From the NCBI GenBank assembly GCA_025174535.1, contig JALBUN010000005.1:806001-870000 (forward strand): a stretch of DNA of 64,000 nucleotides, read 5' to 3'. How positions within the stretch are numbered: position 1 is the first letter of the stretch; each line of letters starts with the position of its first letter. Shown here one piece after another: positions 33,909 to 44,219 of the stretch. The stretch is from Cantharellus purpuraceus (Eukaryota > Basidiomycota > Agaricomycetes > Cantharellales > Hydnaceae). The notes under the pieces are model-generated. The model ran no database searches. It was not told the origin of the DNA and saw only the letters and a list, made by a program, of their open reading frames with translations. A program made the translations under genes and the position numbers.

Positions 33909-36754
33909 CTGCCCTGTCATAATGTTCTCCATTTCTGTAGAACCATTCCTGGGCCTCACCTTTAAGGTGAGTGCCTAAGTACAATAGTTGAAACTTTGTA
34001 CTTGATGGCCCAAGATTGTTCATCTTCAGCCATCATAGTATCCCTGTTACAAAGATCTTGAACTCCTTGAGATCTGCACCTCCTGAGTATTGCTCAGGGG
34101 GCAACACCTTTATGCCAGCTTTGGCAAGTACAGACTTCTCTGGGTCTGTATCTCTGCTATCAACTATGGCTACTCATACCATGTAAGTAATGCCATTGAT
34201 AAGATCAATTGTGTCCAATTGATCCAGGATACCTCGGCCTTCCAAGGTCAATGGTGCAGATTGCTCCCTGTGATGGGGAGCATCCTCCTGAGATACCCAT
34301 TGGGTATCTCACTGCTCATGGTGGGTGTCTCCTGAGAGACCTGCTGCTCATATGTGCTGATAACTATTCAGCACATTTCATGACTGTTGGTTTAAGTCAA
34401 CAGCAACATTGAGCTCCTGTTGAGGCTGCTGCTCCCTAAAGAGCTGGCTGAGCTCTTGTTCTGCATGTTTAGCCTTCTGTTTGAGAGCTGACCTATGTTT
34501 GCAAGAAGCCTCAGCTTCTTACTGTTTCCATAGCTCAATCTCTTGATCGAGCTCCATTGATCTAGATTGGGGAGTTTCCTCTTCAATCTGTATCAGTAAT
34601 CCTTGCCTTACAGGGATTATTGGATCTCTGATTGCCTCTATTGGGGGAATCTTGTTTCCTCTATCCAACTAATCATTCAGTTGGGCTCTCTCACTCTGGG
34701 GGGATCTGGACTCTCCAGATTCAGATTCTCATTGGGAATCTAATCTTTGGTGACATGACTTGCATCACTCAGAGCTTTCTTGGAGCAATTTTAACATCAT
34801 TCTGAGCTCTGTGATTTGCTGCCCCATAGTGGTGGCAGCATGTCTGCTACAGTAGCTATCTTGGCTGCCTAAGCACCAGCCCCGCCAATGCTCTTCATCT
34901 CATGCTGATTGCACATGATTTGCTCAGTCAATCTTGTGATTGACCAGTGGGTTTCATGCCACTCCATGCTGCATGACACCCTGGTAGAAGTATTGCTACT
35001 TCTACTTGTGCTCATCTCTCAAGCACATCCCTTCCCTTTAGGAACATTAGAGGCAGTTCCCAGCTGTCTCCTTCTTTCTTTTCTTAGTAAAGAACCACTC
35101 AATGAGGGGTTCTTGTTTGACAGATGATCTATTGTATGATCATCTGTGTGGTCTCACAACCATGATGACTCTCTCCTAGAGTCCCTTTTATGAGAAGTCC
35201 CTATGACTTCTCTAGGATCTAGCTCCCCTTCATGGGAGCTTCTACTGCTGACTACATGCTGTCATTCATTGTTTATGATGTCCTGGTCACTGCCAGAATG
35301 ACTTGCTCTGCTTCAAGTCATCATTATGGTGACTCCTTCTCTTCTGCTTCTGTAGACTAACTAAGTTAGTCTACTAGTTGCTCACTTATGTGAGCAACTG
35401 GGGGGGTTTGTATATGTCTGTACACCAGCAACAGCCAGTTTTCTAGCACTGGCTAGAAAACTTCAATAAGAAGGAAGAATCAGCTGATTCTTTCTGTGGA
35501 AGTTCAAAAATGTGTAAGATGTGTGACTTACAGTGACTTAAAAAACCATTTCAATGTTTGCTTGCTTTGACTTTACAGTGCTATAACCTAACAAATAAAT
35601 CTGGTAAAATATCCAAAATATTACTGTATTTAGTAATGCATCTTATATTCAAGACATTTGTTGAATCATGTTGATCAGGTGTGATCTGACAGAGATATGG
35701 AAACATTAATGCAGTCATATCATTGAAATGGTTTTTGGCTGACAGATTATAGATACTATTTCATACTTTGTATAGCCTCCTTTGGCTTCTATTGCAGCAG
35801 AAATTCTTCTAGGCATACTCTCAATTAGTCTTTGACACACCTCTACCCCTATTTTTCCCCATTCCTCTTGTACTCTCTCCCAAAGTTCCAAAATTCCCTG
35901 AGGGGGTGTCTCATACTCTGCAAGCCTTCTCTTCAGGTGATTCCACAGGTGTTCAATGGGATTAAGGTCTGATGGTTGTGCAGGCCATGGGAGGACTTGG
36001 AAACCATGGTCTTTGAACCAGTCTTGAGCCTTTTTACATGTGTGTTTTAGATCATTGTCCTGTTGAAAGATGATGCTGCATGGAGTCTTGCCATAATACA
36101 AAAGGCTGCTTTGGAGTTCATCCTCCATAATCTTGATGTAAAGGTCTCCATCTATCCTCCCATCTATCTTGCATGCATCCCCAACTCCCTCCCACAGCAT
36201 ACAGCCCCATATCATCAAGGATCCTCCTCCAAACTTCAGGGCCCTTCCACTAATTGGTCACTCAATCCCTCTCCTGCCTTTTTCCACACCTATTTCTTGC
36301 CATCTGACCAAACAACCTTCTTCCAGTCCTCCAAAGTCCAGTGCTGGTGACTTATGGCAAAGTTTAGCCTCTCCTTCCTGTGATGGTGGATGGGCCTTGG
36401 CCTTTTCTGTTGGGAAATAAATTTGTGACAGTGCCTTGTTGAGAGTGTTCCATGTGAAGTAGAATTTGAGTAGGGAGTGGGGAAATGATGGGAACTGGGT
36501 GTATGCATATCGAATTGAAGATATATCTTGGGAGTATCCTCATATAAAGTTTGATGAGATTTGGTGTAGTCTTCATCTAGATATTGACAATTTAAGTATG
36601 CAGCAGGGACTGATGCTTCAAAATTGAGTAAATGCTTAATAGAAAATCAACCAGTGGAGCTTAGGCTTTGCAAACTGGGATTCAAATAGATGTTGCAATA
36701 TCCTAGTATAATATGCAAAATATTGTAGGAAGACGTGGGCATTCTGGAGTTATT

Positions 36755-38130
36755 TGTATGGGAACTGGTTTTCCCTTAAAAGATCTTGTTTAAAGTCCTG
36801 AAACTGTACAATTCCACTTGATGGCCTTAAAATATCAGCATATATCTGCTGCTTTCTCTTGATTCAGGGCCATTCAAATATTCTCTATTTTTTCATATTT
36901 TTTTGGGAATTTTCCATGCAGAAATGAGTCTACAAACTTATTGTTCTGCTGGGCGAAGTTTTGGGACCCACATGGACCCACAAACCTTCGCAGATGTCAG
37001 CAGCCAAAGTCACCCGGAGTCACCCGGACAACTGACTCATTTTCGATCACTCAATATCTTCGCCACCACTGCACCTCCTGACTCCATTTTCGGTGGAGAG
37101 TTCAATAGAAGCTGTGCCTACCCATAGCTGTGCTAATCAGCCTGGGAAACGAAGTATTGACCGAGTTATTTGAGTAATGGTGACTCATGCAATGACTCCT
37201 TCCATGACTCATACCATGACTCCTGTGATTACTCATACTATGACTCCTGCTCTGAGTCACACTATGACTCCATCCATGACTCATGCCATGAGTCAGAGCA
37301 AATCCAAGCAGCTCATTGGCTAGGAAACTTCCACCCCCTTCTCACATATTCCACTAGCTTCCAGTAGTTTCCATCTATTAATAGGTAGAAGTTTCCAGTA
37401 GTATTAGTCAGCTCCTGTAAATACAATATAAAAGGAGCCCATTCTGCCTCTGAAATAAATAACCATTTCTATCCCATCATTTGCACATCAGTGTGACTAG
37501 AGTGACATACAGTGTCATCCTCTATATCTCAGTAACTGTTGATTGTCCAGTTCAAGGGTCGCTTACAGTTGTGTAACTGTATTCAATTGCACTCGAAGTA
37601 GTGATTGTCCTGCTTTGGGTGTGAGTGTAGTATCTGCCTCACGTGACTACAAATCTACAGGGTGAGGTTGTCTGTCAATAGTCCTGCCATTAGTGCTCTT
37701 GTTTAAGTTACTAGTGTGTACTGCCTTTGCAGAGCATTAGAATCTTGAACTCGTGTGAAGCAGTTGCTAGACTACTTCACACATCGCTGTTACCCGCTTC
37801 AGAGTGTCACTGGTTGGACAGTCGGATTCATCCACCTACTTCCTCTAGCCTCTAAGTGCATTCCCCTCTTTTTGGAATATCTGGACCCCTAAGCATCCGT
37901 GAACTCTAGACTCTGGAAGTCTTATTCATTCCCTACTGCTAAGAAATGTATTACCTTCCTGCGTATCGTCTGCATTGACCATTACAATGGATTGTAACCA
38001 AAGTACAAACATTAAATCGTTTCTGGAGTTGTGCTGCAGTAGGATTTGATATTCTTCTCAGCTGTTCATTCACGGAATTGTGGTGATTTAGAGTTTGCCC
38101 TAACACCATAATTTTGCGGGTTCCAAAACA
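36755..38130 (+). mobile_element. Solo LTR, subfamily B, with target duplication TTATT
   Basis: Same ends as the copy at 32456, flanked by TTATT on both sides. The insertion site is proven by the uninterrupted paralog at about 24497-24515 (TCTGGAGTTATTCCAGA), where the LTR is absent. It is nested: LTR within element X within a Tc1 transposon. Confidence 0.96.
37181..37295 (+). promoter_or_regulatory. 12-bp-periodic TGACTC array (10 sites)
   Basis: Same array as at 32936-33074 but two 12-bp units shorter: exactly 24 bp are missing after the second heptamer. The change keeps the alternating TGACTCA/TGACTCC pattern and its phase. Confidence 0.8.
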
Positions 38131-39176
38131 TTATTCCAGATACAAATAGTTCAGATACAAGACAACAAAAACAAGTGAGAGGAAATTCTCTAGTCCATTG
38201 CATATCTAGATATGCATGCTAATGACTTGTGATAAAGTTCTGTGTCATGTGAATAAAGGGAAAGTGATTTATGATAAAATAAAAATGGGGGGTGATGTCA
38301 AATAGGGAAAAATGACGAAATAAATCAAAAGAAAAATTAGGGTGAATGTTCAGATCATTGTGGAGCTTACAGGGGCTCCTCCTTTCCCCTCTCAGTCATT
38401 TCCCCTCATTTCATTATCCCCTCTTGAGCTCCTGAGCCTCCTATATGCTCCTATCGCTCCTATCTCCTCTGTTCCCCCCTCTCCTTTTTCTCCCCAGAAG
38501 TCCAGTTTTCCAAATAACATTTTCTTCTTCACCACAGCCTTCATTCCAACTCTCTTCAAGTCATTCCCCACTGTTTGTGTTGAGAGAGGTTGGTTGATGA
38601 CATCCTGAAGTGCTTTAGTGACCTGGACAGCATTTTCAGCTCTGCCAGAGCCAATAAGATGAAGAGCATGGTAAATATTAGTATCTGAAAGTTTGTTTGG
38701 AGGACCACCAGGAGACTTTGGAAAGTGGGATGAGTGTTTAGAGCATAGTCTGGAGATAGTAGCATTGGATACACCAGTCTGTGATGAGATTTGATAGCCT
38801 GAGATGCCTGATCAAGGAGGGAAAGGATATGAGTCTGTAGAGAGGGAGACAGAGGCTTTATGATGATGTAGAGTAGATCAACAAGTTGTCATGGTCTATT
38901 TGGCTATTGTTCAAGAATCATGTGACATAAAGGAGTCATTATATGCCAAATATGTCACAACAGGTACTGTTTGGAGGTTCACAAAAGCAGATTTTCAGTC
39001 ACAGATTAGCTGGCCAAAAAACCATTTTAATGATATGACCACATTAATGTTTCCATATCTCTATCAGATCACACCTGATCAACATGATTCAACAAATGTC
39101 TTGAATATAAGATGCATTATGATATACAGTAATATTTTGGATATTTTACCAGATTTATTTGTGAAGGCATATGTTG

Positions 39177-40958
39177 TATGAGAGCGAGCCTTTCTATTCT
39201 TCAAGTTTTATCTTATAACAGGTTCAGTGATGCGACGTAGAGTAGCACTTGGAGCAAATGAATACTAAGTATGCTCCGAAACGAAAGCGATCTCAGAGGG
39301 ACGTGATCAGGAAATGACATGCGTTAATACAATGTCCACATTGCGTTATCACTATGTTTAGCCCAGCCAAGAATTTGTTGTTCCACGAGGTCCACGGATG
39401 CGACCGGGACGTGTGCTCTTCCTCTGCGCTCTCTTCTCTAACTCTCGCATGCGCCGCACCCTCAGGAACTGACTGATCCTCCCATTCCTCTGAGGAGTCA
39501 ATATTGATTTCATCTCCTCACGTGTTATTACGCTGATTGGTCTGTCTACTTCAGACCTAGATCCACCGAATCATAAAACGATACAGAGCATTAACCGCCA
39601 ATTCCACCAATACAGATATCAGCTCGCTCAGCTGGTTATGGATACCAGGGCATGGGCTCGGTCGTCTCTGCAAGAGGGAAGTCGATAGTGACATATCGTG
39701 GTGGAATGACAACTTGAGCGACGGTTCGAAAGAATGGCATGGTTCCGCAAATTCGAGCGGGTGATGAATCCGCGATTAAAATTTTCCTTGGACTGTCGTG
39801 CATGAGACAACGAGATGAGGCACTATGGTACAGCAAGAATACGCCTGTTAGGTTTTGCATCCGCCAACTTGCAAACATACATATATCCCAATCTACCTTT
39901 TTGTTCGCATTTTCGACATACTTCCCATATAAGACTCTTGACATAGGAGCTACAGAGCAACCGTGGCTGAGACAAAAGGCGTTGTTAGGTGGCCACAGTG
40001 TTTCTCTTTTGTTCGGAGGTCCGCGGGGTTCGATCCATAGCCACCCATCAAAGCATCATGGCCTGCACAAGCTGTTGCTCCTGCTACGTACTGTTGAATC
40101 ACGTCTGTATTACTAGGGCATATTTGGAACCAGCTTAAGCTGAAGACCCAGCTTTTTGATGTTCCGCCATAGTCTGAGGTGGAGCAACGGCCTGGACCGG
40201 CAGCTTGTCAAGCCGCTGAACGGCATGGCATCCCATCCATCATAAGTGTGACTTGCGATGGACAACCATGCCCGTGTTCATGAATGCCCTGGCCACTACT
40301 GCTGTGCCTCCCGAATCACCTCTCCAGCTGTCAGAATCTTCTGCTTTGTGCCTGAGTTGGAAGTTGCGAAGAGTCACGAACGAAGACACAAGGTTGTTCA
40401 GCGGCCGGGGATAAGGGAACCGAATAGTTATCAGGGTTATCGATCCTTTTGTCGTCCATGGTGGCTTCACATCGGCGAAGTATTGAGGTTTGACACTCTT
40501 TTTGAACGGAGCTTCAAAGCGGCATGTGTGGAGCAACTGTGGAGCTGAGCTTTGCGAACGCCCCACTGTAGCTTTTCCTAAGGCTATCATAGCTAGCGAA
40601 GTTCGGCTAAAGTTGATTTCATATATGCCCTACTGAGCTACAAACGTGCCCGGTCACTAATCATTATGTAAGATGTGGGGATGCACTTGAGGATCCATCG
40701 ATTTCTTAAGCAACCTCTGAAACCACAAAGAAATGAGCCCATCATGCTGTGTTGCTTAACGTCTTTATTCGATGAACCGGGGAAATGAGCATGTGAAATA
40801 TTTATCCTTATAAAGGATGGGATAATTGGACGGTCCGCGAACGAAGCTCGTTGAAACGCGCCCAAAGCCATTAGCTTACTCATACCGACAGGGTTCCTGG
40901 TATATATAACGCAACGTCGAGAACACATGCAGCTTAGATTGAAAAACATCGCTCCCCC
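39177..40958. other. No recognisable gene
   Basis: Flank of the Tc1 element. Open frames at 39636-39944 and 40240-40590 (minus) carry no motif and no convincing splice signals. The right end (about 40890-40958) is the upstream region of the epimerase-like gene and contains a TATA-like GGTATATATAAC. Confidence 0.45.
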
Positions 40959-42382
40959 ATGACTAAAACCATCTTCTTCACAGGTGAGTGCTTGATGCAA
41001 GCACTCCAACTGCTGCATCTGAGTGTGCCCTTTGCAGCGCTACAGGATATATTGGTGGTGCAACGCTAGCGCACTTACTCTCATTGCCCTCAATGAAATC
41101 CTTCTCATATTCTGCTCTCGTGAGAAACAAAGATAAGGCGGCTTTGCTAGAGTCGTTTGGCGTTCGTCCCATCATCGGCACACTCGACGATGCCGCCATT
41201 CTCTCAGCCGAAGCAGAGAAAGCGGACGTGGTAATTCATACCGCTGAGTCTGCCGATCACGTGCCTTCCTGCAACGCAATCTTGGAAGGGATGAAAGACG
41301 GAAGGATAATCCTATTTTGATTCACATAGTGAGAAGTGACTTTACTTTGATGTTCAGTGTCTGAGACGGTATAGAGTGGGACAAGTGTACTGGCTGATGA
41401 TGCTCGGGGAGAGCATGGTATGTCGTTTGAACGGTGTTTCTGATTCTTAAGCCCGAACTTTTCCATCAGCCACGAATGTGGTTTACTCCGACCTTGATAC
41501 GGAGCATATTTACACAATCCCCGACACGGCTTTCCATCGTAACATGGAACTCCTAGTCCTTGCCGCAGCTCCCAAAGTCAAAACGCACATCATTTCACCC
41601 CCCTACTATCTATGGCATCGCCGACCATGTGCTTGTTCAAAAGGGCATCTCTAACCCGACCTCTATTCAGCTTCCCGGCCTCATCCGTGCCAGCATCGCA
41701 CGCGGACAAGTGGGGGTGATTGGGAAAGAATGTGTGGCCGGACGTCCGTATTACCAAAAGTGCGCCCTCAATATGAAGCGAGCCTTGTAGAGAACTAAGT
41801 CATACTGTGCATAGTTGCCTCGGCGATCGTTACGGTATTAGAAACAGCACTTGCCGGAAAGACGGAAACCGGTCGCCAGGGGTACTACTTCACAGGTTTG
41901 TGAGGATCGTCCATGCTTCACTCATAAGACTCAATTACATTTTCGCCCCTCAGCTTCTGGAGGTGAGTCAAAGGTTTTTTCGTCCAGAGGTAGCTCATTA
42001 ATCATTTTATAGAGTACACCGCCATAGATGTTTCCAGGGAGGTAGCTCGTACTCTGCATGCCAAGGGGATAGGAAAACCTGAGCCAATCCCGTTCACTGA
42101 AGTGGAAATCCAGAAATATTTTGGCGGGGTGAGTCTGAGTCATTATCGTTGAGATTGTTGCTGACTTGTTTCCTGGATTACAGTCGTATTATTTAGGCTC
42201 AAACGCTTGTTGCAGGTCAGAGTATACTCGTCAGCTAGGATGGAAGCCCACTCATACTACTGCGGACTTTCTCAAGAGCATTGGGTATGCAGATTGATTG
42301 TTTTTAACATGAGGTTAACGTTGATTCTTGATGCAGCCCTGAAGTTGATTATATTTTGAAAGTAGACAGAGTCAAGGTTTGA
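40959..42382 (+). pseudogene. NAD(P)-dependent epimerase/NmrA-like gene, frameshifted
   Basis: Starts MTKTIFFT, intron, then GATGYIGGATLAHLL, the dinucleotide-binding loop of an extended SDR fold. Further segments: KADVVIHTAESADHVP, SGTSVLADDARGEH, VYSDLDTEHIYTIPD, LVLAAAPKVKTHIISP, PTIYGIADHVL, GLIRASIARGQVGVIGK, TGRQGYYFT, and the C-terminal EPIPFTEVEIQKYFGG and CCRSEYTRQLGWKPTHTTAD, ending near KVDRVKV. The frame breaks at least three times: near 41297 (one base short), near 41598 (one extra T between ISPP and TIYG) and near 41730 (GK/NVWPDV). These could be sequencing errors or hidden introns, but three in 450 bp favours a decayed gene. Confidence 0.75.
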
Positions 42383-42953
42383 ATCGACATGTATATAGAG
42401 CCTTTGAATGTGTAGGAAGAGGTGGAATGTAAAACAGCGCAGTTTACTAGTGTCTCGAGTGAAATATCAGCTAATAGGGCAACACAGTTCGAAACACGTC
42501 CCTTTTGGTTTGCCCTAGAAAGAAATGAGAAGCTATGTGGACGAATTAGCATAAGGCGACAACCTCGAACTCGATTCCCAGATCGATCAAGGAATGTATG
42601 GGTGGTATTGGCCGCAGAAACGAGCAATGTTCTGATAATTGCATCTACGTCTCACCAAGCCGGATCCTACACCAATCAGCTGAGCTTCAAATGTGGACGT
42701 AGTCTACAATCTGACAACCACAACAGCTCGATATATTGTTATATTAATCAATCCGATGCTTCAGGTATTGGAAAATTAGAAAATTAGAAAACCCGACCTC
42801 GCAACAGGAGGCTGTGAGTGCTCATTCTGTTCCTAGGAACTCACGGCAGCAACTGCCGATTGCAATGGGCTCAACATCACCACATTCGTTCAACACCTTC
42901 ATCGATCAACCAATCGCCCCGCTGACGTGGTTAAAAAAGCCCCTACAGCGCTT
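42383..42953. other. Intergenic, no gene recognised
   Basis: Short region between the epimerase remnant and the convergent Cys/His-rich gene. The open frame at 42422-42787 overlaps antisense frames and shows no motif. Confidence 0.5.
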
Positions 42954-44219
42954 TCAAACATCCTCAACCGAACGACTGTGCTCGGCTTGCTGATGGTCCC
43001 CTAGTCGACGGAGCTTCCTCGCAGTCTCGTTCCACCTTATCGGTTTCTCAGCCTCGCTCAACAGTTGTGAAATCTCTTCCTCGGAGTGCAGCCACTGACA
43101 GCGACGTCTCAGATGGCGGAGGAGATGCTCCTTCCTCGAGAAGGTAAGCAGATGCGTCCGTTTATCCGTGCATCTCAGAGGACAAATCAACTGGTGACGT
43201 GCAAGCAACTCCTGACACTGCGACGATTTCACAATCGTGGCGTCCTGCATCGAGAGTCTTCCCCGTTGGACTGCCTCTAACTCAGTGAGACCATGTGCGA
43301 CCCAGTGACGGTCGAAGTTGTGCGACATGACACGGCCGCAGACGTTGCCGTCTGCAGCGACAAAGTCACATTTACGTGACTTGCGACGGTATGGACGATT
43401 TTGAGCCGCGGTTGCCGGTGATCCAACCTGCGATGGTCCTATTGACGCTGTGGCAGGGGAAGGAGGGTGTGATGCTGACGTAGCCAGTGGTGGTGCTGGC
43501 GTTCCAGACCATAATGGTACTGGGTTTGTGTCGGCCAGCCATGGTCCTGTCACAGGTCCATCCTGGACTGGAGCGGCCAGTAGTGATGGAGTCAGGTTTC
43601 CACCCTCTTGCATATGACTGGTATTTGCTGGCTGTGGGGAGGTTGTGGCATTCCACGCTGTCCCCTGGTTGTGAATATACTTATATGTGTTGATGGTGGA
43701 CCTGAACACACATCAGCCTCATTCTCTGCAATTTCATCATGTCAAAGTCACGCACCTCACTTGTCCACCATCCTGAATATCCTGTGCAGGTTGTATGTGG
43801 CCACATGCCACACACTGAAACAGCCCTGGGGGTGCACTTGGCAGATTACCTGTTGCTGGGTATGGCCATGGAGCTGCCGCACCGGGGAGATACCGCGATG
43901 ATGGGTATGTCCATGGTGCTGCTGCCGCACCTGGAAAATTACCCATTGCCGGGTATCCCCCATTCCCTGGCCCCAGAGTTGCCATGCTTGCCCATGGCTC
44001 GCCCAAGCCCATCGGTGCATTGATCCCCATGGGATTCAAAACATCCGATGACTGCAACTCCCCCTATAGCACTGTTAGTGGTATACGCCTAGAGATAGTT
44101 CAGGTACTCACTGCATTGTAAATGAGGCCTTCGTCTAGATTATGAGAGTCATGTGTCGTCATTGCATTACTTGTCGAGGCTGTCATCTCGTCCAGAGACA
44201 TTGTGCTGTAGTTTGCCAT
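42954..44219 (-). CDS. Hypothetical Cys/His-rich protein with Pro/Gly/Ala-rich N-terminus
   Basis: Three exons give about 370 residues: MANYSTMSLDEMTAS to LIYNA; then GELQSSDVLNPMGI to QDGGQ; then YIHNQGTAWNATTS to RSVEDV. The second exon holds a degenerate internal repeat, NFPGAAAAPWTYPSS, YLPGAAAPWPYPATG and NLPSAPPG, then a small Cys pair CVACG. The third holds a Ser/Pro-rich linker, then CDFVAADGNVCGRVMSHNFD and RHWVAHG (a C2H2-like arrangement), then CPLRCTDKRTHLLTF and RKEHLLRHLRRRC. A DNA- or RNA-binding role is possible but not shown. I do not recognise the family. A TATA-like box sits 30-40 bp upstream. It lies inside the repeat-rich block yet its frame is intact. Confidence 0.72.

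Larger units (their letters stand above)
32062..35574 (-). mobile_element. Retroelement F2, copy 2, packed with perfect hairpins (interrupted by a solo LTR)
   Basis: On the minus strand a gag-like stretch is recognisable near 33930-34110 (PPEQYSGGADLKEFKIFVT, LGTHLKGEAQEWFYRNGEHY), with helical coiled-coil-like sequence upstream at 34400-35160. Stops are frequent. The sequence holds at least 25 perfect short inverted repeats with arms of 6-11 bp and loops of 0-11 bp, roughly one per 60 bp, for example 32121-32143, 32157-32181, 32371-32390, 34290-34310, 34984-35005, 35352-35374, 35376-35399, 35437-35462 and 35475-35492. The solo LTR at 32456-33908 splits it and duplicates CTGCC. No LTR of its own was identified. 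Confidence 0.7.
36411..38541. repeat. Element X, copy 2, inside the transposase gene
   Basis: After removing the solo LTR (36755-38130) and one TTATT, this block is about 750 bp and matches 24176-24935. It interrupts the transposase between VVKKK and RPRPIHHHRKERLNF. Read in transposase direction it begins GTTATTTGG and ends TTTCCCAACAG, so its ends look like GT and AG splice sites at the point where the reading frame would resume. Confidence 0.8.
35750..38860 (-). pseudogene. Tc1-type DDE transposase, split
   Basis: N-terminal helix-turn-helix part near 38500-38860 (SSQTGVSNATISRL, PGGPPNKLSDTNIYHALHLI, VGNDLKRVGMKAVVKKK). After the X/LTR interruption come RPIHHHRKERLNFAI and LEDWKKVVWSDGKK with the first Asp at about 36300. 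The 167-codon frame at 35715-36218 holds FGGGSLMIWGC-type sequence, the second Asp (IIFQQDNDLKHT) and the Glu (LPWPAQPSDLNPIEHLW). Part of the segment between the first Asp and the GGG block is missing or out of frame. Family identity is certain; the copy is inactive. Confidence 0.9.
35575..39176 (-). mobile_element. Tc1/mariner transposon with ~150-bp inverted repeats
   Basis: Long terminal inverted repeats match well at 35590-35740 and 39012-39165 (shared ACAAATAAATCTGGTAAAAT and GATCAGGTGTGATCTGACAG on the left, inverted on the right). Weaker similarity extends outward to TA dinucleotides at 35573-35574 and 39177-39178, the expected Tc1 target. A decayed transposase lies between on the minus strand. 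The element is interrupted by element X, which is in turn interrupted by a solo LTR with its own target duplication. Subtracting the LTR and X leaves about 1.5 kb, a normal size for this superfamily. Confidence 0.9.

Noticed and set aside
39636..40590. Minus-strand frames of 100-116 codons as a possible gene
   Set aside because: No recognisable motif and no consistent splice chain linking them.
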